Shown here: positions 7,235-15,392 of the stretch, piece by piece
Numbering within the stretch: the first letter of the stretch is position 1
Layout of the letters: each line of letters begins with the position of its first letter
NCBI GenBank assembly: GCA_009772895.1
Contig: WOUP01000006.1
Span: 62,001 to 126,000 of the forward strand
From: Puniceicoccaceae bacterium 5H
Lineage (GTDB): Bacteria; Verrucomicrobiota; Verrucomicrobiia; Opitutales; Oceanipulchritudinaceae
Reading direction: 5' to 3'
DNA length: 64,000 nt
Notes under the pieces: generated by a model
Seen by the model: only the letters and a program-made list of their open reading frames with translations
Told to the model about the DNA's origin: nothing
Database searches by the model: none
Program-made: the position numbers and the translations under genes

Positions 7235-10200
7235 GTGGAGCGGTCGCCACGCCAGCGGTCTGTGCTGAACCCAATCCGACAGATACTCGTGAGACCGATC
7301 TCTTCTTCTTCTTCCGCGTTCATCCGCTCTCTCGTCCGGCGCCAGGGCTGGCTCGCCCAGTTGGCCCGGGGCGGTGCGCTACTCTGCGCACTGAGTCTGA
7401 CCGCGTCCCTCGCTGCCGAGACCTTTGACTACGGGCACGACCAGCCGCTGATGCAAACCCAGGTCACGCTGCCCGAGAGCGAGAACGCGCTGACTCTGCG
7501 CCAGTTCATCGCCGCCTGCGAGCAGCAGACCGACTTTTCCTTCGCCTACCGCACGGACAACCTGCCGCTGGACGCCGCACTGAGCCTGCCGCAGAGCGAG
7601 AGCCCGCTCTCGCTCGCGCAAGCCTTCTGGGCCATTTCCAGCCGCAAGAGCATCGTCTTCGAGCGCGTGAATCGGCAGATCGCCGTGCGCTTCTTTGCCG
7701 AAGGCGACACGCTGCGCCCCTTGAGAGACGATGCCCCCCGCAATGCGCAGGAAGGCCGTCGCTCCCAGCCCGATCTCGAGACCTTCGAGTTGGAAGCCTT
7801 TGCCGTCGAGGGCGAGTACAACGAAAAGATGGAGACGCTGGAGCTGCGCATGCAGGATGTGAAGTTCCAGAACATGCTCTCGGCCGACGACATGTCGCGT
7901 TACGCCGCAGGCGACATGAGCGAGGCCATCGGCCGTATCGCCGGCGTCAATGTCGCCGAAGGGCGCTTCGCCGTCATCCGCGGCCTCTCCGAGCGCTACA
8001 GCGCCACCCTCGTCAACGGCATCCCCGTGCCCAGCGCCGACCCCGAAAAGCAGGGCGTGCACCTCGACCTCTTTTCCACCGACATCGTCAGCCGCCTCGA
8101 AGTCTCCAAGACCTTCTCTCCCGACGGGCCGGGCAACGCCGCCGGCGGCTTCATCAACATCGTCACGACCCGCATCCCCAACGAGCCCTTCGCGGACATC
8201 AGCTTCGGCACCAAGTTCAACGACCGCGCCCAGCGCGACTACGTGACTTACACCAACGCCGGCCGCAGCGACTCCTGGGCCATGGGCACCAACGACCGCA
8301 TCACCCAGGTCTTCGGCTACGATGGGACTGGCGTCTACCGTTACGCGCACGTTTCCGATTATAGCCCTGAGCGCCCTTGGGCTCAGGACGGTGCGAACTA
8401 CACCCTGCCGGAGGGGGTGGATTTGGTTGGGCAACATGAGAGCCCACCTCTCGGCCTGGGTTTTACCGCGAGCGCCGGGGGCGGCTTCGGGCTTTTCGAC
8501 CGTCAGTTTCGCATCCTCACTACCGTGGCCTATGACAGCTCCTACAAGACGGAAGACGGGTCATATCAGAAGCGCTGGACCTCAAGCTATACCTTCCTCA
8601 ATCCGTTTTTGACGGTCCCTTCGATAGCCTACGGCCTACTGCCGTCCCACGATCCGCAGTTCAACTATATTCATTCGCAGGCTGAAATCGATATTACGGC
8701 CCTTGCCGCGCTTCAATTCGACCTGGATCCAAGAGGCAATCACCAAATCACGCTCACCGGCTTTCACTCCAGAGTGGGAGAAGATACCGTCTTCAAATTT
8801 GAAGATGGGCGCTTTGAATACGAACCGACGCCATCCTACTTCGAGGGAGCCTATAGCCTTGAGGGGCCACAAAGGCCCGTTGGGAGCGGCCTTTTGAAAT
8901 CACGTCTGGCCAATGTCGAAGGAGCGATAGACGACCTGTATTACCGCGACATCATCTATTATGAGGAACGCACCCTCAGCAGCCTCCAATTACTAGGTCG
9001 GCACTATTTCAACAATGTAGGTGCCACGCCCCTTAAAGCCGAGTGGGCGCTAAGCCACAACACCACCTCGACGGAAGAACCGGATGCACGGTATCTCGAA
9101 TACTATTATGTCCCCTCCGAGGGCGTTTTCGGCTCAGACACTTCGCGCGACGAAGGCAGCAGCAACTATCGAAGTTGGCGCTTCATCGACGAGGAACAGG
9201 ACTTTGCGCGCACCGATCTCGAATACGAATTCATTTTCAACACCATTTCCACTTTGGATTTGAGCGGAGGCGCCTCTTACGATGAATCAACCCGTGACGT
9301 GTTGCAGGGGCGTAGTCTATTCGTCGTAAGCGGACGAGACGAAGACGCCGAAGAGCTTTTCAGTGCCAATGGGTCCGCCACCGCGTTTATCCCCAAGACC
9401 AGTAATCGCGACGTAACCGCCCATTCGCTTCGCGAAATCAAGGCGGCATATGTCTCGGGAGTCTTCACGCTCTTCGACAAGGTCGATCTAATCGCAGGTG
9501 CTCGGGCGGAAAGCCTCGAGATGACGAGTCAAGCCATCTACATTGATCGCAAGCTCGCCAGCATCACCTCGCTCTTCACCCATGAATCGCTCGGGATCGG
9601 CCCCGTTTTCGACCTGGGCCCGGGCGACGATGGCACCTACTGGGCAGGCACGCTGGACCGGGTCTTTCTGCTGCCTTCGCTCGGTGCGGCCTACCGCCCG
9701 ATCGAAGGACTTTCCGTCCGCCTCAACTACGGAGAGACCGTCGCGCGCCCCTCCTTTCGGGAGTATACCGCCTATATGGCCTTCACACCGGACTCCCTGG
9801 AGCAGAACCTCGGCAATCCGCAGTTGGAGACCTCCGATGTCCGCAGTACCGACTTTCGGACCGAGTACGTATGGGGCGCCCAAGGCGACCTCGCTGCGAT
9901 GAGCCTTTTCTATAAGGAAGTAGACCGCCCCATCGAAAAGGTTCAGATGGATAGCACCAATTATGGTGAATACTATGTTTGGGTAAATAACGACCACACC
10001 GCTTACCTCAACGGCCTCGAGCTGGAGTTTCGCAAGCACCTGGGGTTCCTCGGAGACTTTTGGTCAGACTTCAGCATCGGCGGCAATTACACCTATATCG
10101 ATGCAGTGGTGAAAGAGGTTTCGCCGATCTACGAGCGCGAAGTCGGCAACTGGGATCCCTACTTTGTAGACATCCCCGAAGATGCTCTTTTTACCGGCAG

Positions 10201-10558
10201 CAGCCAGGAGCGCCGTCTGTTCGATCAACCGGAATGGATCGTCAATACCGACCTGACATACGAACACGAGGAGTCCGGCACACGCCTCACCATTGCCTAC
10301 TATGCCATCAGCGAGATTCTCGACGCGAGTGCCGCCGCCTCCCCCACCATGGACCTCTACCTCAACGATTACTACCGGGTCGACTTCACCGCCCGCCAAC
10401 GCCTTCTCGACGGACTTCAACTCAGCCTGAGTATCAAGAATCTCACCGACAGCCTGCGCAGCCTGCAATACGATCCATACGCTACGTCCAAAGACATCTA
10501 CCAACGTCGCTACCGCGTCGGCCGCGACTACTCGATTTCGCTCAGCTACAGCTTTTAG
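7235..10558 (+). CDS. TonB-dependent outer-membrane receptor 2 with STN signalling domain
   Basis: 1107 residues, paralog of receptor 1, starting at the GTG equivalent to 3460. Signal peptide to about residue 62, STN at about 71-154 (LTLRQFIAACEQQTDFSFAY), plug at about 196-330, then a 22-strand-type barrel ending RDYSISLSYSF. The first 370 or so residues and the final strand are nearly identical to receptor 1. The rest of the barrel, especially the loops, is diverged, including a stretch near FEYEPTPSYFEGAYS where the paralog has a different length. This suggests a different ligand but the same signalling partner, because only one intact fecR/sigma pair remains. It has its own promoter and terminator. 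Ligand unknown. Confidence 0.95.
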   Translation: MERSPRQRSVLNPIRQILVRPISSSSSAFIRSLVRRQGWLAQLARGGALLCALSLTASLAAETFDYGHDQPLMQTQVTLPESENALTLRQFIAACEQQTDFSFAYRTDNLPLDAALSLPQSESPLSLAQAFWAISSRKSIVFERVNRQIAVRFFAEGDTLRPLRDDAPRNAQEGRRSQPDLETFELEAFAVEGEYNEKMETLELRMQDVKFQNMLSADDMSRYAAGDMSEAIGRIAGVNVAEGRFAVIRGLSERYSATLVNGIPVPSADPEKQGVHLDLFSTDIVSRLEVSKTFSPDGPGNAAGGFINIVTTRIPNEPFADISFGTKFNDRAQRDYVTYTNAGRSDSWAMGTNDRITQVFGYDGTGVYRYAHVSDYSPERPWAQDGANYTLPEGVDLVGQHESPPLGLGFTASAGGGFGLFDRQFRILTTVAYDSSYKTEDGSYQKRWTSSYTFLNPFLTVPSIAYGLLPSHDPQFNYIHSQAEIDITALAALQFDLDPRGNHQITLTGFHSRVGEDTVFKFEDGRFEYEPTPSYFEGAYSLEGPQRPVGSGLLKSRLANVEGAIDDLYYRDIIYYEERTLSSLQLLGRHYFNNVGATPLKAEWALSHNTTSTEEPDARYLEYYYVPSEGVFGSDTSRDEGSSNYRSWRFIDEEQDFARTDLEYEFIFNTISTLDLSGGASYDESTRDVLQGRSLFVVSGRDEDAEELFSANGSATAFIPKTSNRDVTAHSLREIKAAYVSGVFTLFDKVDLIAGARAESLEMTSQAIYIDRKLASITSLFTHESLGIGPVFDLGPGDDGTYWAGTLDRVFLLPSLGAAYRPIEGLSVRLNYGETVARPSFREYTAYMAFTPDSLEQNLGNPQLETSDVRSTDFRTEYVWGAQGDLAAMSLFYKEVDRPIEKVQMDSTNYGEYYVWVNNDHTAYLNGLELEFRKHLGFLGDFWSDFSIGGNYTYIDAVVKEVSPIYEREVGNWDPYFVDIPEDALFTGSSQERRLFDQPEWIVNTDLTYEHEESGTRLTIAYYAISEILDASAAASPTMDLYLNDYYRVDFTARQRLLDGLQLSLSIKNLTDSLRSLQYDPYATSKDIYQRRYRVGRDYSISLSYSF

Positions 10559-10738
10559 GCCTCTGACACGGCCGAAGGAAACCTGTAAACATCCGCTATG
10601 CTATGGCCCGAAAGGTTTTGCCGCCTTTCGGGCTTCTTTATTTCTGGAACGGAGCATGGGCTTCACGGCAAACCGTGATACGTAGAGATCGACGCCGGGC
10701 TTGGGGCCTTCAATCCGCCTTGCGTTAAGAAGTGCGAC
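10505..10738 (+). repeat. Direct repeat, 3' copy 2
   Basis: Partner of 6748-6982, covering the receptor 2 C-terminus, its terminator and spacer. Similarity ends at GAAGTGCGAC, just where the fecR remnant begins after copy 1. Confidence 0.9.
10607..10644 (+). terminator. Rho-independent terminator of receptor 2
   Basis: The stem CCCGAAAGG / CCTTTCGGG (10607-10615 and 10624-10632) is followed by CTTCTTTATTTC. It is a copy of the receptor 1 terminator. Confidence 0.85.
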
Positions 10739-10833
10739 AATTGTCACAAAACGCCCCGCCAAGATGATGCAAGCGCCTCATCTTAACCAATATATTTCAC
10801 AAAGCCGGTGCGACACATGAGTGTATCATAACC

Positions 10834-10857
10834 GTCACTAAAACAGTTGGTAGATTT
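10834..10857 (+). promoter_or_regulatory. Shared regulon promoter, site D (beta-helix-like secreted protein)
   Basis: GTCAC at 10834-10838, 8 nt, then TTGGTAGATTT at 10847-10857. The upstream half-repeat is weak here (GTATC at 10823). Start codon 112 bp downstream. A lone GTCAC at 10743 is too far upstream to belong to it. The rest of the 10645-10968 gap shows no gene. Confidence 0.7.
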
Positions 10858-10968
10858 CGGGTTGGTTTTTCGTCCTTACCCCGAAGGACATTCCACCCAC
10901 AGTGGCGGCCTTCGCACTCTAACCCGACTCAACCCCTGCCGCTGATGGCGGCACTACGCTACCACATC

Positions 10969-12543
10969 ATGAAAAAGCAATCTCTCCTCCTGGGCTTTAC
11001 GGCCCTTTCGATGGCCGTCTCCTCGGCTTTCGGCCTCACGGTCGTTTCCTCCGACATCACTTCCGACACCACTTGGACGACGACCGGCGCTCCCTACATC
11101 CTCGAAGAGCCCATCTTCGTGCAAGACGGCGCCACGCTGACGATCCAGCCCGGCGTAGTCGTTCGCGGCCAACCGCGCAACGGCACCGCCGTCGCGGGCT
11201 CCCTGCTCGTCGCCCGGACCGGTCGCATCGAAGCTGAAGGCACCTCCACCAATCCGATCATCTTCACCACCGCTGCGGTCGACGTGAACAATGACGGCAA
11301 CGCCGACGGCAGCGTCAATGCCTACACGCGCTTCGACGACAGCATCCACGACGAAAACGACTTCCTCGACGAAGATCCGGCCAACACCCCGCTGGCCCCC
11401 CTCAACACCGCGGGCGAGCCCAACCTGCAACTCTGGGGCGGCGTCGTGGTGCTCGGCAACGCACCGACCAACCTCGGGATCGGCACGGGCCCCGGCGGTG
11501 ATGCCGAAGCCGGCATCGGCAACATCGAAGGCATCGATCCGCAGACCAACGAGACCAAGTTCGGTGGTTTCAATCCGAGCGACGACTCCGGTATCCTGCG
11601 CTACATCTCCATCCGCCACGGCGGTGACGTGATCGAAGATGCCAACGAAATCAACGGCCTGACCCTCGGCGGCGTCGGCTCCGGCACCACGGTCGACCAC
11701 ATCGAAGTCTACTGCAACTGGGACGACGGCTTCGAATTCTTCGGCGGCACCGTCAATGTGGATCACCTCGCCGCCATCTTTGTGGGCGACGACCACTTCG
11801 ACTTCGACGAAGGCTACACCGGTCAAGCGCAGTTCCTCTTTGTCGTCATGCCCTACTTCACTGCCGCGAGCGGTGATTATGGCTCCAGCAGCGGTGACGA
11901 AGCCGGCGAATGGGATGGCGACGACTGGGACCTGCGTAGCAACGACGTGACCCTGAACGCCGACGGCCGTCCGGTTCCGTTCTCCTACCCCTTCGTGTAT
12001 AACATGACCGTGGTGGGCTCGGATCTGCCCTCGACCTCCGCCGCGACCCACAGCAACAGCGACCTGGGCCGCATCCTGATGCGCAACGGCTTCAACGGCT
12101 GGGTGGCGAACTCCATCATCGTCAACACCGGTTCGACCAACCCGCTGTCCGTCAGCAATGCCGACGGTGCCCCGGGCTACAACGCCACGGACAATGCCGC
12201 GGCTGGCACGCTCGGCCTCGCCGGTGTGACCTTCGGCGATGTGCCCTCCGGCTTCCCGGCCGCCAGCTCGGCCGAAGAAACGGCGCTGGCCAACGGCGGT
12301 GGAAACCTCGTCAACCCGGCCACCTTCAGCCTGCTCGGCGAAGACCAGAACTTCAACGGTTCGGCTACCCTGAATCCGCGCCCGACCGGCATCCCGACCA
12401 ACTACACCAATCCGGCCCCCTTCATCGGTGGCGGCTTCATCGAAACGGTGGAGTATCGCGGTGCGTTCGACAGCAACACGAGCACCCCGCTCTGGACCAC
12501 TGGCTGGACGGCGGCCAACGCGCGCGGCTTCCTCGCCAACTAG
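10969..12543 (+). CDS. Secreted beta-helix-like protein of the TonB-receptor-associated family
   Basis: 524 residues from MKKQSLLLGFTALSMAVSSA (signal peptide); an in-frame ATG at 10945 would mask it. After residue 30 the protein has beta-solenoid-like rungs such as DGATLTIQPGVVVRG and LQLWGGVVVLGNAP, then Asp/Gly-rich stretches. It ends with the characteristic YRGAFDSN ... WTTGWTAA motif. Proteins of this type, with no agreed name or function, are often found beside TonB receptors in Bacteroidota and Proteobacteria (recalled, not searched). It could be a surface or periplasmic ligand-binding partner of the receptors. It has its own shared-type promoter and a strong terminator, so it is monocistronic. 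No PEP-CTERM tail and no lipobox are visible. Confidence 0.75.
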   Translation: MKKQSLLLGFTALSMAVSSAFGLTVVSSDITSDTTWTTTGAPYILEEPIFVQDGATLTIQPGVVVRGQPRNGTAVAGSLLVARTGRIEAEGTSTNPIIFTTAAVDVNNDGNADGSVNAYTRFDDSIHDENDFLDEDPANTPLAPLNTAGEPNLQLWGGVVVLGNAPTNLGIGTGPGGDAEAGIGNIEGIDPQTNETKFGGFNPSDDSGILRYISIRHGGDVIEDANEINGLTLGGVGSGTTVDHIEVYCNWDDGFEFFGGTVNVDHLAAIFVGDDHFDFDEGYTGQAQFLFVVMPYFTAASGDYGSSSGDEAGEWDGDDWDLRSNDVTLNADGRPVPFSYPFVYNMTVVGSDLPSTSAATHSNSDLGRILMRNGFNGWVANSIIVNTGSTNPLSVSNADGAPGYNATDNAAAGTLGLAGVTFGDVPSGFPAASSAEETALANGGGNLVNPATFSLLGEDQNFNGSATLNPRPTGIPTNYTNPAPFIGGGFIETVEYRGAFDSNTSTPLWTTGWTAANARGFLAN

Positions 12544-12583
12544 CCTCAGCTTAAGGTCAGCTCACAGATCGACTCACAAGCTA

Positions 12584-12617
12584 GCGGGCGGCCGAATCAG
12601 GCCGCCCGCCTCTTTTT
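12584..12617 (+). terminator. Rho-independent terminator
   Basis: A perfect 10-bp stem GCGGGCGGCC / GGCCGCCCGC (12584-12593 and 12600-12609) is followed by CTCTTTTT. Confidence 0.92.
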
Positions 12618-12634
12618 GGCCTCGGCCCTCCGTT

Positions 12635-12669
12635 TTCACAAACCTGTCACAAAGCGACTTGGTAGATTT
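12635..12669 (+). promoter_or_regulatory. Shared regulon promoter, site E (secreted paralog 1)
   Basis: TTCAC at 12635 and GTCAC at 12646 (11 bp apart), 8 nt, then TTGGTAGATTT at 12659-12669. The repeat CACAAACCTGTCACAAA is the best Pho-box-like copy in the set. Confidence 0.75.
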
Positions 12670-12781
12670 CTCGCCGCTACACGTCCTTCAGTATCCAGCG
12701 GCAGTCTGTCGGTCGCTGGTCGGACAATCGTTTTCCGATCTGTCTGCTCTCCAGATTCAACAACCTTACAGCCTTCATCTC

Positions 12782-13654
12782 ATGCACCACGCAAAACGCT
12801 TCAGCGCTCTTATCGCCCTGGCAGGAGCTTCCGCCTCCGCCCTCTCGGGCCAGATCCTTGTCGCCGGCTGGGATTTCTCCCAATACCGCGCCGGCTATTC
12901 AGCCGTCGGCACAGGCTATACGGGTGTAGACAGCCTCTGGGCCAATTTCAGCGGCCTCGACACCCTCGGTAATGCCAACGGATTCTCCGGCCCCAACGAC
13001 TACCACTTCGGCACGTTTTACTACGGCGGCCAATATGGCTCCAGCCAGATGATCGATGCCGCCTCCCCCTTTACAACGTATTGGGCCAACTCCGGCAACC
13101 TGACATCCAACGACGGCGCCGCAACCAATCCCTACTACGGGAGCACCTTCAACGGCACCCTCAAAAACCAATATCTTACCGATGAAGGCCAGGAAACGAT
13201 CAATCCCTACAGCGTTCAGTTTGTTTCGGATTTTAGCGGCGAAAGCTTCGTCTTCGAGGCGAATGTCGGCGACGGCTACATCGGCAACGGCTGGGGCTTG
13301 AGCTACGCAGGCAAGATGGCCTCCGGCGGCACGACTACGCTCTCCTGGGAATATTCGCTCGATGGCACCAACTACATGTCCACCGGCATTACCCACACCT
13401 TTACGACCACCGACTCTGCCTTCGATCTCAGCCTCGCCGACCTTGTGGCGCTCGACGGTGCGGACGAAGTCTATTTCCGCGGCACCCTGGGTACGATTTC
13501 ATCCACGCTGGGCGAAATCCCGCTGCTCGACAACGTCGCCATCACGGCGGGCGAGGTCGCATCCGTCGCCGTGCCGGAACCCTCCACCTACGCCGCGCTA
13601 GGCGGCCTGTTCGCGGGTGCACTCGTATTCTGGCGGCGCCGTCGTCAGGCCTAA
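12782..13654 (+). CDS. Secreted PEP-CTERM protein, paralog 1 of three
   Basis: 290 residues starting MHHAKRFSALIALAGASA, a signal peptide; earlier in-frame starts lie inside the preceding gene and terminator. The core (about 25-260) starts LVAGWDFSQYRAGYSAVGTG and contains GPNDYHFGTFYYGGQYGSSQ. It is shared with the two following genes and matches no domain I recognise. The C-terminus is a textbook PEP-CTERM sorting signal: VPEPSTYAALGG, a hydrophobic helix and the basic end WRRRRQA. That signal sends proteins to exosortase for processing and surface attachment; no exosortase is in the window. Driven by promoter site E. The shared promoter suggests it works with the receptors, perhaps as a surface ligand-binding protein (inference). 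Confidence 0.88.
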   Translation: MHHAKRFSALIALAGASASALSGQILVAGWDFSQYRAGYSAVGTGYTGVDSLWANFSGLDTLGNANGFSGPNDYHFGTFYYGGQYGSSQMIDAASPFTTYWANSGNLTSNDGAATNPYYGSTFNGTLKNQYLTDEGQETINPYSVQFVSDFSGESFVFEANVGDGYIGNGWGLSYAGKMASGGTTTLSWEYSLDGTNYMSTGITHTFTTTDSAFDLSLADLVALDGADEVYFRGTLGTISSTLGEIPLLDNVAITAGEVASVAVPEPSTYAALGGLFAGALVFWRRRRQA

Positions 13655-13855
13655 GGCGGTCCTGGCTTCATCCATTTTGGCAACGCCAGCGTCGACGCCT
13701 CATTCAAGAATCGCAGATAGGAACCGTCAGCCTCCTGCCGCGATTCACGCAAGACAGCCCGGCTGTAGAGAGAGCACCGGGAAAGCAGCAAGTCAGTCGC
13801 AGGCGTTGCCGCGATATAGGCTACAGAGCGATAGAGCATCGCTGTTCGATAAGCA

Positions 13856-13884
13856 AAGGGGCGCGGAACCTTCCGCGCCCCTTT
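13856..13884 (+). terminator. Rho-independent terminator of paralog 1
   Basis: A long stem AAGGGGCGCGGAA / TTCCGCGCCCCTTT (13856-13868 and 13871-13884) with a CC loop. The U-tract is short. It lies 200 bp after the stop; the 13655-13855 stretch between holds only a doubtful 62-codon open frame on the minus strand. Confidence 0.7.
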
Positions 13885-13914
13885 ATGTCCTCCATAATGG
13901 CCCGCTCGAACCCT

Positions 13915-13950
13915 TTAACACACTTGTAACCAAATCAGATTAGTAGGTTT
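13915..13950 (+). promoter_or_regulatory. Shared regulon promoter, site F (secreted paralog 2), divergent copy
   Basis: TTAAC at 13915 and GTAAC at 13926 (11 bp apart), 9 nt, then TTAGTAGGTTT at 13940-13950, which has two changes from the usual 11-mer. Start codon 98 bp downstream. Confidence 0.6.
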
Positions 13951-14047
13951 CACCACGATCGGCGACCATCGCGTATGACATTCCCGTTTGTTTCCAAACG
14001 GGAGCGCACACTTACGCTACAGGCTTCTCTTTTCCTCCAACGCACTC

Positions 14048-15124
14048 ATGAAAAAATTGCAATTCCTCGGCACACTGGCTGCACTCGCATCCTTTTCAGT
14101 CTCGCTCCACGCGCAGGAAACCCTGATCGCGGGTTGGGATTTTTCTCAATACCGGGCTGGCTATTCCGCCGTCGGCACAGACTATATCGGGGTCAATACG
14201 CTCTGGGCCAATTTCAGCGGCCTCGACACCCTCGGCAATGCCGACGGCTTCTCCGGCCCCAACGACTACCACTTTGGCACCTTCTATTACGACGGCCAAT
14301 ATGGCTCCAGCCAGATGATCGATGCCGCCTCGCCCTATACAACCTATTGGGCCAACTCCGGCAACCTGGCATCCAACGACGGCGCTGCAACCAATCCCTA
14401 CTACGGCAGCACCTTTAACGGCACCCTCAAAAATCAGTATCTGACGACGGAAGGCCAGGAAACCATCAACCCCTACAGCGTCCAGTTTGTTGCCGAGTTG
14501 AGCGGCGAAAGCTTCGTCTTTGAAGCCAACCTGGGCGAAAATGCTACGGAAACGGCCACCGGCTGGACTTTTAGCTATGCGGGCAAGATGGCATCCGGCG
14601 GTTCTACCACCATCTCCTGGGCTTATTCGACCGATGGCAGTAGCTACACCGACACCGGTGTCACCCATACCTTTACGACCACGGATACCCGCTACGCCTT
14701 GTCGGCGGAGGATTTAAGCGAGCTCGACGGTGCTTCGCAAATCTACATCCGCGGCACCTTGGGCACCATCGTCGCCGAGCCCCTCGGCTATATCCCGCTG
14801 ATCGACAACGTCGCGATCCGGGCCACCGTGGGCGGCAGTATGGCGGCTGATCCCTTTAATGGCACGGAAGAAGGCGAAGACGGCTGGTATTACTCCGATT
14901 GGTTCCAATGGTATTGGCCCCAACCGGACGACAGCAATTGGTATTACAGCGATTGGATGGGCTGGGTCTACCCCGAAGTGAGCGAAGACGAAGCCGGTTT
15001 CTGGCTCTGGGCCGAGGATACGGCAAACAGCACCTGGACCTGGTTCTATACTGAATCGGCTTACTACCCCTGGATTTACAACACCGGCTCCAGCAGCTGG
15101 GTTTGGGGGCAACCCCAAGCGTAA
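14048..15124 (+). CDS. Secreted protein, paralog 2 of three, with W/Y-rich C-terminal module
   Basis: 358 residues starting MKKLQFLGTLAALASFSVSL (signal peptide, cleavage probably after HAQ). The core (about 25-265) is very close to paralog 1, including LIAGWDFSQYRAGYSAVGTD and FNGTLKNQYLTTEGQETINP. In place of a PEP-CTERM tail, residues about 270-358 form a module rich in Trp, Tyr, Asp and Ser, with repeats such as GWYYSDWFQWYWP, WYYSDWMGWVYP and WTWFYTESAYYPWIYN. Similar aromatic C-terminal repeats occur in other Verrucomicrobiota secreted proteins (recalled). A role in cell-surface or polysaccharide attachment is inference. Own promoter and terminator. Confidence 0.85.
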   Translation: MKKLQFLGTLAALASFSVSLHAQETLIAGWDFSQYRAGYSAVGTDYIGVNTLWANFSGLDTLGNADGFSGPNDYHFGTFYYDGQYGSSQMIDAASPYTTYWANSGNLASNDGAATNPYYGSTFNGTLKNQYLTTEGQETINPYSVQFVAELSGESFVFEANLGENATETATGWTFSYAGKMASGGSTTISWAYSTDGSSYTDTGVTHTFTTTDTRYALSAEDLSELDGASQIYIRGTLGTIVAEPLGYIPLIDNVAIRATVGGSMAADPFNGTEEGEDGWYYSDWFQWYWPQPDDSNWYYSDWMGWVYPEVSEDEAGFWLWAEDTANSTWTWFYTESAYYPWIYNTGSSSWVWGQPQA

Positions 15125-15158
15125 GAGAATCGAACCACCGACCAACAGTCCTGGAAGT

Positions 15159-15187
15159 CGCCCGATTTGCCATCGGGCGGCTTTTTT
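15159..15187 (+). terminator. Rho-independent terminator of paralog 2
   Basis: The stem CGCCCGAT / ATCGGGCG (15159-15166 and 15172-15179) is followed by GCTTTTTTG. Confidence 0.9.
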
Positions 15188-15263
15188 GTGGTGCCGGAAT
15201 AAAAACCGAGGTGAACACACGTAGACACAAGGGCATTCCCACCCATTCCAAACGCCCCATTGT

Positions 15264-15298
15264 TTAACCTGATCGTGACAGGTTTGATTGGTAGATTT
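15264..15298 (+). promoter_or_regulatory. Shared regulon promoter, site G (secreted paralog 3)
   Basis: TTAAC at 15264 and GTGAC at 15275 (11 bp apart), 8 nt, then an exact TTGGTAGATTT at 15288-15298. Start codon 95 bp downstream. Confidence 0.7.
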
Positions 15299-15392
15299 CC
15301 CCACCAGTGGCGACCTTCGAGTGGGTCATCGCTTCACCCGAAGCGGGATCCAAACCTCGCAACAAACCTCTCTTACCTTGAAGGCATCACTC

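Larger units (their letters stand above)
7078..8324 (+). repeat. Long direct repeat, 5' copy 2
   Basis: Near-identical partner of 3301-4546, ending in the receptor plug region. Confidence 0.9.

Noticed and set aside
10743-10747. GTCAC after receptor 2 as another regulon promoter.
   Set aside because: No TTGGTAGATTT at the right distance; it lies about 100 bp upstream of the real site D.
13651-13839. A 62-codon minus-strand frame after paralog 1.
   Set aside because: No recognisable domain, no ribosome-binding site, and no sign of conservation; probably chance.
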